From Corbicula japonica (taxonomy: Eukaryota > Mollusca > Bivalvia > Venerida > Cyrenidae), in the NCBI GenBank assembly GCA_038501625.1, contig JAZAYU010000053.1:3148501-3212500 (forward strand): a DNA stretch of 64,000 nt, written 5' to 3'. How positions within the stretch are numbered: the stretch's first letter is position 1; each line of letters begins with the position of its first letter. The translations under genes and the position numbers were made by a program. The notes under the pieces are model-generated. The model saw only the letters and a list, made by a program, of their open reading frames with translations. It was not told the origin of the DNA and did no database searches. Shown in pieces: positions 26,301-36,884 of the stretch.

Positions 26301-29080
26301 ATCAGGACTGCACTGTTTGCTTTTTGGTCAGAAATAACCTACACTATGAATCATTAAGCAAACACTGCAGATCCTGATTGGATGGCAGGGACGTGCTGGT
26401 TGATCTGGATCTACAGAGTTTGCCAACAACATAAAAGCATAATTATGGAGGAAAGGGTCATTTCAACATATTTTAATATATTGTTTGCATATATGAAAAC
26501 GTTTTTATCTATTTATATCTATGTTATAAGCAAACATTCACAGAGAATTATAAGATAAGTGTTATACTGTTGTTATTAGAAGTTGTCGTACTGAACCATG
26601 TAATGTTAAAACAATTGCTCTTTAACTTTACAGGTTTCGAAAGAACGAAAAAATATTCCATCAGGAAGAAAACCACCACTGTTAGTAAAAATAGCTCCAG
26701 ATCTGACAGAACAAGACAAGAAAGATATAACAGATGTTGTTATGAAAGAACCTGTAAGTAGAAACAGGGAAACTTCATGAAAGCAGCTTTTTTTTCATAA
26801 TAAATTATATATATATATTTTTCTAATTGTGTACGTCTTGTCATATTTGTTGTTGAAACTGTGGTGTTTTGTTCCTCTGTATGAAACAGCCACTGTGATG
26901 TTGGTGACCTGTATTAGTCACCAGTCATATGTATCCAGCTAGTACAAATCACTAACAGAATTTATATTTAAACAATGTTAAGCATCTATCAGGGGTAGTC
27001 AAAGACATATTAACCCTTTCCTCCATATATAGGCATTTTTACGCATGTGGGACCTGTCTAGATCCAGATCAGCAGGCACATCCTTGCCGTCTCATCAGGA
27101 TCTGCACTGGTCACATTTTGGTCAGAACCGAATGAATCAAAGAGAGAACAGTTTAGATCCTGATAAGACATCACGGATGTGCCTGCTGATCTGGATCTAA
27201 ACTGTTCGCCCATGCAATAAAGGTGTATCTATGGAGGAAAGGGTTAATATAAGTTTCTTGAGAAATTGCTTTATCCTTTCCTCCATACACATCTGTGCCC
27301 TGTGGTCACAAACTGGACTGGCGGTTTCTTGGTCAGATAATGAGTCAAAACCAATAAGTGCTGCTCCTGATGAGATGGCTGATTTGGATCTGCACTGTTT
27401 GCCCATCGGGATAACATGGAGTAAAGGGTTATGACAAAAGTTGATTATTGTTTGAAATCTTCTTGCATGATGTTTTGACATTTAAGGGTAGAGTGGATGG
27501 ACTTATAGTTAGCAACACCACAGTGAAGCGACCAGACAGTCTCCAGAGTAAACACAAGGATGAAGTCGGGGGACTGAGCGGGGAACCTCTCAGAGACATG
27601 GCAACGCAAACTGTCAAAGACATGTACACATTAACTAAAGGTACATGATTAAAATGTTTGAAACATACTTTGAAATAAAACATGTTTTAGTCATTAGTAG
27701 GTAATGGAATAAGTTAAGAGATTTAACATCTGACTGGAGTAACATCTAATATTTGGAGATAAACAATAATTTTTTTTTAAGTTGAATCATATAAGGTAAT
27801 TTACAACTTATATTTACAAACCACTTATTATGGTAATATGAAATTTTGTTTTAAATGTCAAAATATAGCTTTAACCGTTTACTCCATTTATACCGGTACA
27901 TGTTTTAACACAAGTGTACAAGTGTAGATCCAGATTCATGCCATCTGATCTGGATCTGCAATGTTTGCAAAATGATCAGAAATAAGCTAATGAAACTAAA
28001 AGTGAACTGTGTAGGTCCTGATAAAATGGAACAGGTGCCAGCTGATCTGGATCTACAGTTTGTCCACACAACAAAGGTGTATCTAATGAGTAAAGAGTTA
28101 ATTAAATCCTGTCATGAACTGTTTTGATTAAAGTGGTATTTTATATTTACCTTGTAGGAAAATTACCAATTATAGGAGTGGGTGGGGTATGTAGCGGTCA
28201 AGATGCATATGACAAAATCCGAGCTGGAGCATCACTTGTCCAACTGTACACAGCCCTTGTATATGAGGGACCTCCAGTAGTGAAGAAAATCAAACGAGAA
28301 CTTGGGGAATTATTAGAGTAAGTAACCGCCCCGTTGACAGTCTATTTTCATCAAACTGAGATTGGAGGCCAGTACATGTGTATAAACTTGTAATTGGTCT
28401 TTTGTCTCAAGTTCTATCAATCAGCTGAATTAGATTGTTTTCAAATGGCATCTCAGTTTTATGCCACTTTAGTTAGTGCAGCTTCAAAACTGTTAACAAG
28501 TCTTATTTCTTTTATAAAACTTTAAAACTGTAATCTCATCTTGTAAATTTATAGAACTTCAGAACTGTTAACCAGTCTGATTAGTTTTTGAGCCTTAGAA
28601 CTGTTATCAGATGTAGTTAACTTTTTGAGCCTCAGAACTGTCCAGTCTGATTTTGTTTGCTGAGCCTCAGAACTTTCTTGAAGAACATACAATATGATTA
28701 TTTGTGTAAATATGGCATATGCTGTAATTGTACTGTAGACAGGCTAGGTTGTATAAATCAGTCATTCAATTAAAAGTGATCAACTTCTTATATATATTTT
28801 ATTGACAGAACCTGCTTAAAGGGAAGTTATCAGTACTTCTAGAATTTTAATTCAAGTAAATCCTTATTGTACAACAATCTCATTTAAATAAATGCTAAAA
28901 AAAAGAATGCCCCGTGCATTTTAATCCAACTGTATAGAGTGTTATATACATTTCTACAAACTTGGCTGTACATAATGTATGTTCAGGTTTATCAGTTATT
29001 ACCCTTGTACATCTTTCAGGAAAGATGGTTTCTCCAATATATCGCAAGCTGTTGGTGCTGATGTCAACTTTAAGAGATGA
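20339..29080 (+). CDS. DHODH: DHODH, mitochondrial dihydroorotate dehydrogenase (quinone), complete
   Basis: Class 2 dihydroorotate dehydrogenase: oxidises dihydroorotate to orotate and passes electrons to ubiquinone at the inner mitochondrial membrane, the fourth step of UMP synthesis. Exons: 20339-20362, 20573-20782, 21172-21371, 23717-23793, 25881-26074, 26634-26753, 27487-27640, 28158-28317, 29020-29080; total 1200 nt, 399 residues (human about 395). Seen: short N-terminus then a membrane segment (about residues 14-31), AAGFDKNG with the FMN lysine near 99, [19 protein letters not shown] with the catalytic serine near 214, [12 protein letters not shown], and the phosphate-binding [26 protein letters not shown] region. 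Stop TGA at 29078-29080. Exon 1 codes only 8 residues (MSGAATTS); it is the least certain exon, chosen because it supplies the only in-frame ATG with a GT donor just upstream. Confidence 0.96.
21649..22970. mobile_element. TA-flanked element with CACTGCAACTCC ends, copy 2 (1322 bp, inverted)
   Basis: Same family as 15282-16198 in opposite orientation: its right end (GGCTTGGACCCCGAGGTCCG then CGATATAATGG) matches the left end of copy 1. It is about 400 bp longer, the extra block being about 21725-22110, with GAAACCGGAAGTC-type motifs. In DHODH intron 3. Confidence 0.75.
24577..24697. mobile_element. CCAAT-bearing hairpin MITE, copy with shortened left arm
   Basis: Same termini (AGGTTATAAAACTGAGAATG) and right arm CAGCCAATCAGATGCTTGAG. 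Part of the left arm is deleted, so the hairpin is asymmetric. In DHODH intron 4. Confidence 0.75.
26217..26460. mobile_element. TTAA hairpin MITE, near full length
   Basis: TTATCCCTTTTCTTGATATA to ATGGAGGAAAGGGTCA, with both internal palindromic arms. The terminal TTAA is mutated at both ends. In DHODH intron 5. Confidence 0.7.
27010..27247. mobile_element. TTAA hairpin MITE, best-preserved copy
   Basis: TTAACCCTTTCCTCCATATA at 27010 and TATGGAGGAAAGGGTTAA ending at 27247 are inverted repeats flanked by TTAA, the target used by piggyBac- and Kolobok-type transposases. Internal arms are intact. In DHODH intron 6. Confidence 0.85.
27871..28101. mobile_element. TTAA hairpin MITE, diverged copy
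   Basis: TTAACCGTTTACTCCATTTA to GAGTAAAGAGTTAA, internal arms partly deleted. In DHODH intron 7, ending 57 bp before exon 8. Confidence 0.65.
28355..28465. repeat. Decayed CCAAT-type hairpin MITE
   Basis: AAACTGAGATTGGAGGCCAG at the left and GGCATCTCAGTTTTATG at the right are inverted; the centre is degenerate. In DHODH intron 8. Confidence 0.5.
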
Positions 29081-29443
29081 TAGAAACAAGAACATGTGAT
29101 AAACACTGAAACATCAAGTAGAAGACAGTACATTAATGGATTGAATTATTGGACATTGTGATCACATCTCATTTATTGTGAAGTGTGCTAGTCATACAAT
29201 ACTGGAAAATTGTTCTGTGTAGGCAAACATGTAGAAGGGAGAGAAAGTGTGCAATATGGGAAGAGATCAAGCTCAATGTTAGCATGGAGTGTTGTCAGAG
29301 TCAACGGCCCCACTCCCAGAGACTGATCTTTGGTGATGCAATGATATGTTTTCGGAACTTCCTGTCAAACACCATTTTTTTGTCCTCTGAAATTAATATC
29401 AAAGTCAGCATATTGATATGAATAGAAAAGTCTTGTGATTTTC

Positions 29444-29449
29444 AATAAA
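29444..29449 (+). terminator. Polyadenylation signal AATAAA downstream of DHODH
   Basis: AATAAA lies 364 bp after the DHODH stop codon, on the coding strand. A second AATAAA lies near 29851, beyond a hairpin MITE, and could be a distal alternative. Cleavage sites are not visible. Confidence 0.5.
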
Positions 29450-29545
29450 ATGAATAAGTTTATTCAGCTGTACAGAACTATACAGTTTGCTAGAAATAAG
29501 AATGGATCTCTGAGACACCATTTTAATTCCTGTTAATTAGGGCTG

Positions 29546-29681
29546 AAGGTTGTAAAGCTGAGATTGGAAACCAGTCTCAAATCTCAAGCATCTGATTGGC
29601 TGAAATGGCGACTGGTCGCCATTTCAGCCAATCAGATGCTTGAGATTTGAGACTGGTTTCCATGCTCAGTTTTATAACCTT
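29546..29681. mobile_element. CCAAT-bearing hairpin MITE, intact copy after DHODH
   Basis: Near-perfect palindrome matching the 10803 copy, loop GACTGGTC. Lies about 100 bp after the proximal DHODH polyA signal. Confidence 0.85.
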
Positions 29682-30044
29682 GGGCATAGGTTATGTGAAC
29701 TAACATTGGATTATCATTAACCTCTTTGTGATTGCATTGTATGTATTTCTACCTGAAACTGTTTTTAATGATTTAAGTAGGTTACAAATAACAATTGTTT
29801 AACCCTGTATTTCTTATGCATTTATTTTTTCGAATTTTTACCATGAAATGGAAATAAATTGTTTTGAAGTTATTTATTATTATATTTCATTATTGATGAG
29901 GTGTTCCAACGTGTTTGGTAAAAGTCATAGCCAGTTAGGTGGGCTAGCATCAACTTTTCTATCGCCATTAAGAATGTCATGAATGGTGTTATGACATGAA
30001 AATTCAGTCCTGTAGCTTTAAGGTTGACTGACCAGCTGTTCACC

Positions 30045-30101
30045 ATGGGGATATAACTGTAAATCATGGAGAGATAGTGTCCGTCATGGAGAGATAACTG
30101 T
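30045..30101 (+). repeat. 21-bp satellite, left piece
   Basis: Two to three units of CATGGAGAGATAACTGTC type, cut off by the TTAA-flanked insertion at 30102; the array resumes at 35490. Confidence 0.6.
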
Positions 30102-30184
30102 TTAAGGTAAGAGGGGCCTAACAAATTTTATTATTAATCCTTAAATAAGCATGTCCATAGTGATTAACTTCATATACCAAATCA

Positions 30185-32295
30185 GGGGGTCCAACGTATT
30201 TGGTTTTTTCGGAAAAGTAAGTGAGGGACATGTTCTGTGCGGAACAAAATGGCGGAATATTTCGTTATTTTGTGCATTTCTAGAGATATTTTGACCTGGT
30301 AAGTAGGTTTATATCACTGTAACCGATATATAAAATGCCTACCCGGAGGCCAAACATTTAAGCTTCACTCGGTTTTTTAACCTATGTTTCTAGAGGCCTC
30401 AACAAAAAAGTTATTGAATGTATAAACTGAAAGATTGTTTGTTTACAAAGTGAAAATAGAAAATTGCGTGACTTGAAACTGCGTTTTTAGTCAAAATATA
30501 CCGTGCTTGGACCTATTTTAGCTAAATTAACACCGAGTTTTGCATATATTCTTCACGACGACTTTTGCACTTTACATGGGTACTTAATGACCATTTTTTT
30601 AAGTTCAAACACCTTAAATGTTTGCCGCGGAAGTGGTAAGCATTGTTTAGTTCGGTGCAGAATCTGAATAACAAACTTGAATGCGTTAATATAAGTGTAA
30701 GTAAGACAAGAGCTGGTAACAAATGTTTATAATCAAAACAAAAGCCAATTTGTTACCCAAATACGAATGCCTCTCGTATTTGTTATGCAAAATTACCTAC
30801 CACATACACTTGTATAGTATTCTGCCTCTGATGTGTGTTCATTACATTATTACTTTATAGTAGTACTATAGTAGTATAGTACTTAGTAGTAGTTTACCAA
30901 CAAAAAATTACAGGCGCACCTATAAATATATAGGCGCACCTTAATATGTAAATGGTCATGGCGTTGTTACATATGTCTCTGTACCTATTTCAGATGGAGA
31001 CAATTCACGATGCCAAGATATAAGAAGAAGTCTGCATTTTGAGAAGAGGGGCACAAAAAAGACAATTTGAGGCATGCCATACAAACGTTTGAAGCGTATT
31101 TGCGGCACAACCACACCTAAAATGATGACTGTTTTCTTGACTTGTTATGTTTAAATAAATGAAGTACTATTTGGGTCCAAAGTAACATTGAACTAGTGGT
31201 TATGTGTATTAAATATATGTATATCTAATTAAAGGTTCGCTTTTATATTTAGAGTCGCAACTCTATATTTCAAGGTGCAGGTCAAAATAAAGAGGTGCTA
31301 CTATATGTCCAAACAATGAAATAGATGTGTTCTCTGAATTAAGAAAGGTGCACCTCTACACCTGGGATAAGAAATAGAGGTGTAGTTTACATCTATATTT
31401 AGAGGTGCGCCGCTATTTTTGAGACTACCAGTACAGCTACTTATAATTTTACTCGTTGACAAAAGTCTTGTCCGGTATGGTTTTCTATAATATCTTTTGA
31501 AAGCGTGAAATCTTAATTTCACATTGCTCTACAGACATGAATTTGGTATCAATAGAAAAAGAGGACATTTTTATGCATTAATGAAAAAAGAATTTAAGAA
31601 TTTGAGCCACTACTGCCGGTGGAGTAATGTGTTGAAATTGCGGCATGCAAAAAATTTCAATCTTCCTACCGAACAAGACTTTTGTCCATTAGCATATATA
31701 GATAAGAACATACGTATGTTTGGGTAACAAATCGGCTTTTGTTTTGATTATTAACATTTTGTCACCAGCTATTGTCATACTTATACCTAACGCATACGAG
31801 TGTGTTATTCAGATTCTGCACCGAACAAAAAATGCTTACCACTTCCACGGCAAACATTTAAGGTGTTTGAACTTAAAAAAAATGGTCATTAAGTACCCAT
31901 GTTAAGTGCAAAAGTCGTCGTGAAGAAATATATGCAAAAACTTGGTAATAGTTTAGCTAAAATAGTTCCAAGAACGGTATATTTTGACAAAAAAACACAG
32001 TTTCAAGTCACGCAATTTTCTATTTTCACTTTGTAAACAAACAATCTTTCAGTTTATACATTCAATAACTTTTTTGTTAAGGCCTCTACAAACATAGGTT
32101 AAAAAACCGAGTGGAGCTTACACATCTGGCCTCCGGGTAGGCGTATTTATATTTCGAAAACAGTAATATAAACCTACTTACCAGGTCAAAATATCTCCAG
32201 AAATGCACAAAATGACGAAATATTCCGCCATTTTGTTCCGCACAGAACATGTCCCTCACTTACTTTTCCGCAAAAACCAAATACGTTGGACCCCC
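30185..32295. mobile_element. 2.1-kb element with about 580-bp terminal inverted repeats
   Basis: GGGGGTCCAACGTATTTGG begins both arms (30185 forward, 32295 reverse). Pairing continues to about 30765 and 31715, through AAGTGAGGGACATGTTCTGT and GTAATAACAAA-type sequence. The long arms suggest a foldback or palindromic DNA transposon. No clear target duplication (CAAAT is shared by the flanks). Internal frames are broken: a minimal MPRYKKKSAF start near 31013 hits TGA, and another frame covers 31530-31725. Confidence 0.8.
30913..31411. mobile_element. Nested 0.5-kb MITE inside the inverted-repeat element
   Basis: GGCGCACCTATAAATATA at the left and, inverted, GGCGCACCTCTAAATATA at the right. 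Further GGTGC(A/G)CCTCT motifs lie inside. It separates the two broken frames of the host element. Confidence 0.5.
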
Positions 32296-32714
32296 TGCAA
32301 ATGTAAAAATGAAATATGAAACAATTTCACCATCCCATTTTGGAAAAAATGGCATATGAATAGGGTGACCCCCCTAGCCTGGTCCCAGGTCCATTTTTTA
32401 CAAGTGGTTATTGCTAAAAATCTTATTTTCGGATTCAAAACTATAATATATTTTAGTTCCAATGGTATTATTAAGCCTAAACATTAAAAAGAAACCATTT
32501 ATATTACTTAATTACTAACATTTAGATGATTTTACTTTAAAAATACATCTATACCCCCTCGGAAAATTTCCTTGACACAAAAACATACACAAACTTTCAG
32601 AGTCTCTAAAAAATTTAATAATACCAGTACATTTATAAAATGCCTATCAAAATTTGCTACATACATATATCAATCATGTTGCAAATTATTACAGACTTTC
32701 ACCATGTAGTTTTT

Positions 32715-34945
32715 ATGCCCCCGCCATGAAATGGCGACGGGCATTAAGAGTTGCTCCTGTCCGTCCGTCCGATATTCTCGTGAACGCAACTCCTTCTACA
32801 CTACTGGTCGGAATTTAATCAAACTTGACCACAATGCTTGGCCTGATATGTAGTTGTGCATGAAGGTGGGGTTTCGCTCTTACACGTTCCGTTCAGAAGT
32901 TATTGCCCTTTGATACTTCCATTTACATTAGTTTTAATAGGAGTATATCTCGTGAACGCAACTCCTCCTACACTACTGGTGGGAATTTAATGAAACTTGA
33001 CCACAATGCTTGGCCTGATAGGTAGTTGTGCATGAAGGTGGGGTTTCACTCTTACATGTTCTGTTCAGAAGTTATTGCCCTTTGATACTTCCATTTACAT
33101 TAGTTTTAATAGGAGTATATCTTGTGAACGCAACTCCTACACTACTGGTGGGAATTTAATGAAACTTGACCACAATGCTTGGCCTGATATGTTGTTGTGC
33201 ATAAAGGTGGGGTTTTGCTCTTACATGTTCTGTTCAGAAGTTATGGCCCTTTGATTACTTCATTTACATTAGTTTTAATAGGAATATATCTTGTGAACGC
33301 AACTCCTCCTACACCTCTGCTTGGAATTTGATGAAACTTTACCACAATGCTTGGCCTGATATGTTGTTGTGCAAAAAGGTGGGGTTTTGCTCTTACATGT
33401 TCTGTTCAGAAGTTATGGCCCTTTGATACTTCCATTTACATTAGTTTTAATAGGAATATATCTTGTTTCTTATATTTTGTGCACTTTGCCCATAACTTAA
33501 AAACTACTTCAGATACTGCCTTGAAACTTGAAATATATTTTCACCATCAAAATCTACATCATAACCAACAAGACCCATAACCATGCTTCCAATATTTTCA
33601 AATTATGCCCCTTTTTCACTTACATTTTGTGTTAAGAAAAATATACACTTTGCCCTTAACTTTGTTTGGAATGGAGGGATTTCAAAATAACTTGGCACAA
33701 ATGTTCACCATAACAAGGCGGTGTGTCGTGACTGTAGGTCCAAGGTCAAGGTCACTGTTACTAAAAATAGAATTTTCTTGCAAAATCTTGTCCGCTCTGT
33801 AACTTTGTTATTTCTTATTGGATTTTTAAATAACTTGGTATAATTGTTCATCATATCAAGACGATATGTCACATACATGCCCAAGCCTTTAGGTCCAAGG
33901 TTAAGGTCACTGTTACTAAAAATAGAATTTTCTTGTCGGGGCTGTTACTTTGTTATGAATGGAGGGATTTCAAAATAACTTTGCACAAATGTTCACTATG
34001 ACAAGGCAGTGTGTCCGCACAATACCCATGACTGAAGGTCCAAGGTCAAGGTCACTGTTACTAAAAATAGAATTTTCTTGTCCAGGCTGTAACTTCATTA
34101 TAAATGGAGGGATTTCAAAAATAACTTGACACAAATGTTCACCATGACAGGGCGGTGTATCGCGTACCATGCCCATGCCTGTAGGTCAAGGTCACTGTTA
34201 CTAAAAATAGAATTCTCTTTTCCGGGCTGTAACTTTGTTAGGAATAGATTGATTTCAAAATAACTTGACACAAATGTTCATCATGACAAGATGGTGTGTC
34301 CCATACCATGCCCATGCCTAGGTCCAAGGTCAAGGTCACTGTTACTAAAATAGAATTTTTCTGTCAGGGTTGTAACTACATTAGGAATATAGTAATTTCA
34401 AAATAACTTGGCAGAAATGTTCACCATGACAAGGTGGTGAGTTGTGTACCATGTCCATGCCTGTAGGTCCAAGGTCAAGGTCACTGTTACTAAAAATAGA
34501 ATTTCCTTGTCCGGGCTATAACTTTGTTTTGAATGGAGGGTTTTCAAAATAACTTGGCACAAATGTTCACCATGATAAGGCGGTGTGTTGCGTACATTAC
34601 CCATGCCTGTAAGTCCAAGGTCAAGGTCACAGTTACTAAAACTTGAATTTACTTGTTCGGGCTATAACTTCTTTATGAATGAAGGGATTTCAAAATAACT
34701 TGGCACAAATGTTCACTATGACATTGCATTGCATTACCACCAACTTCTTCACAGACATTTCCATAATGAGCAGACAACAGTAGCACAAATACAAATAATT
34801 TACTTGATCATCAAGTTTATGCATATTCTTATAATTACTCGAACATCACTGTCTTTGAAATGCTATTATTCCCATCATTGCACTTTAGTATCTGGAAACG
34901 ATGCATAGCGGGGGCATCCGTGTCCTATGGACACATTTCTAGTTT
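32715..34945. mobile_element. Tandem-cored element with two different unit types
   Basis: Edges ATGCCCCCGC and GCGGGGGCAT are inverted; the right tail is CCGTGTCCTATGGACACATT. Left half (32.76-33.47 kb): about five units with GTGAACGCAACTCCTCCTAC...TGCTTGGCCTGATATG. Right half (33.65-34.73 kb): about seven units of about 150 bp with CCAAGGTCAAGGTCACTGTT. Between them (33470-33650) is a stretch resembling, inverted, the array at 62.9-63.8 kb. Confidence 0.75.
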
Positions 34946-35198
34946 AAAAATAAGCTTTTAAATTGTCATATTCCATGTTTTTCTGAAAAAAAAAAATTAA
35001 CAACAAAAACAGGTCAATTATTCTTCGTCCATCTTTCCACGATGTACGTCTTGCAGTTTTTGGAAGAGTGTCGGTGTTTATAACAAAATTGTTGGAAATT
35101 GATAAAGAAGAGTCATTATGATCATTTTGTTTACGTTTAATGTTTGGTTTTGATGTTTTTCTTTTCACAAATCTACCATTGCTAGCTCTGTCCGCCAT
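34944..35198 (-). pseudogene. Transposase N-terminal fragment (Kolobok/Mutator-like)
   Basis: 84-codon frame: MADRASNGRFVKRKTSKPNI, a basic serine-rich stretch, then TSWKDGRRIIDL, which recalls the W.(E/D)GRRI(V/I)(E/D)L segment opening many animal Mutator/Kolobok-type transposase domains. After this the frame runs into low-complexity sequence and stops. Identity rests on the short motif and the TTAA context. Confidence 0.45.
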
Positions 35199-35489
35199 TT
35201 TGGTATTACCGGGAAAATGACATCACGCTTTGGGATAACAAACTTTTGGCAAATATTTTTTTTATTTAAAACATTATAAGTTACTTTTTTAAAATATTTC
35301 TTCTTTGAAGAAATAGATAACAATATTTTAAAGTAATGTAAAAAAATAACGATTAAAAATGTTTGCTACAATCAATTCTGATTATTGCTGGAGAACGTTT
35401 CGGCTACTGCTGAAGACATTTCCGAACTCGATGTCGCAAAACATTGCCGTTTCAGACAGGATTGTCTATTTAGGCCCCTCTTACCTTAA

Positions 35490-35974
35490 CATGGACTGAT
35501 AACTGTCTATTATGGAGAGATAACTGTCCGTCATAGAGAGATAAGTGTCCATCATGGAGAGATAAGTGTCTATCACGGAGAGATAACTGTCCATCATTGA
35601 GAGATAATTGTACATCATTGAGAGATAACTGTCCATCATGGAGAGATAACTGTCCATCATAGAGAGATAACTGTCTGTCATGGAGAGATAACTGTCTGTC
35701 ATAGAGAGATAAGTGTCTATCATGGAGAGATAAGTGTCCATCATTGAGAGATAACTGTACATCATGTGTTCATCATGGAGAGATAACTGTCCGTCACGGA
35801 GAGATAAGTGTCCATCGTGTAGAGAAAACTCTCCATTATGAAGAGATAACTGTCCATCATGGAGAGATAACTGTATGTCATGGAGAGATAACTGTCTGTC
35901 ATGGAGAGATAACTGACTGTCATGGAGAGATAACTGTCCGACATGGAGAGATAACTGTCTGTCATGGGGAGATA
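35490..35974 (+). repeat. 21-bp satellite, middle piece
   Basis: About 22 units of CTGTCCATCATGGAGAGATAA. All-frame openness produces long frames on both strands with LSMMDSY or HHGEITV repeats; these are by-products. Ends at a TA-flanked MITE. Confidence 0.9.
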
Positions 35975-36551
35975 CCGTATAGCGGGTTATTTCTGCGGTC
36001 ATAAATTTCTGCGTTTTGCCCTCAAAAATGGATGCAAAAATTTCTGCGTTTTTTATTTCTGCGTTTTCGGTTCCCATGAAGGATAAACTTCTGCGGTTCA
36101 TATTGGGTAAGGTGTCGTAAGAATAACACGACTATGATATACGCATACCATTTGTTTTTCACAGATATTTTATTCATAAGTAATACCTGCTACTCAATTT
36201 ATTTTATCAAAAAAACAACAACAAAGATATTAATCATCGATGAATAACAACTCTCAAACAACTATTCAATTGAATAGTATGAGAAATGTTTGAGCAAATG
36301 TCGCGTTTATAGTATGCCTATATGATAACAATGTGCGGTAATTGATCGTAATTATTTTACCCTGTCTGTATTATAAAAACGGATTATCTCGGACATGGCC
36401 ACTCCGACGATTTTCGCTTGAAAATGAGATAATATTTTGCAATTTAAATTTCTGCTGGTTTTTTATTTCTGCTGGATATATTTCTGCGATTTCATCCAAA
36501 GACCGCAGAAACGCAGAAATTTGACACCCGCAGAAATTACCCGCTATACGG
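35975..36551. mobile_element. 577-bp TA-flanked MITE in the 21-bp satellite
   Basis: CCGTATAGCGGGTTATTTCT and, inverted, CCGTATAGCGGGTAATTTCT with TA on both sides. Subterminal TTTCTGCGTTTT / AAAACGCAGAAA motifs recur. Non-coding. Confidence 0.85.
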
Positions 36552-36553
36552 TA

Positions 36554-36712
36554 ACTGTCCTTCATGGAGTGATAACTGTTAATCATGGAGAGATAATTGT
36601 CCATCATGGAGAGATAACTGTCTGTCATGGAGAGATAACTGTCCATCATGGAGAGATAACTGTCCATCATGGAGAGATAACTGTCCATCATGGAGAGATA
36701 ACTCATGGAGAA
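36554..36712 (+). repeat. 21-bp satellite, right piece
   Basis: Seven units of CTGTCCATCATGGAGAGATAA, ending about 170 bp before the 3' end of BBS10. Confidence 0.9.
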
Positions 36713-36884
36713 AAAATGTTACCAAATTACGGGATTGCTTTCATGTTGAGTCTAAGTCCATGCATATAAGTAAAATCTGTATCACATGATTTATGTGATC
36801 ACACTGACCAGTGGATTTTGACGATCTTGAATTAAACTGTTGTGTTCTAGTTCAACATATATAGAAATTATAAAACTATGTTAT

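Larger units (their letters stand above)
30106..35485 (-). mobile_element. Kolobok-like TTAA-flanked element (5.4 kb), decayed and filled with later insertions
   Basis: GGTAAGAGGGGCCTAA at the left and its inverse TTTAGGCCCCTCTTACC at the right, each flanked by TTAA (30102-30105, 35486-35489) and then by the 21-bp satellite on both sides. TTAA targets are used by Kolobok and piggyBac. A minus-strand remnant at 34944-35198 resembles the start of a Mutator/Kolobok-type transposase. It contains the 2.1-kb inverted-repeat element and a tandem-cored element. Confidence 0.65.

Noticed and set aside
35481..36101. 206-codon frame of LSMMDSY repeats
   Set aside because: Product of the 21-bp satellite, whose period is a multiple of three; open in several frames on both strands.
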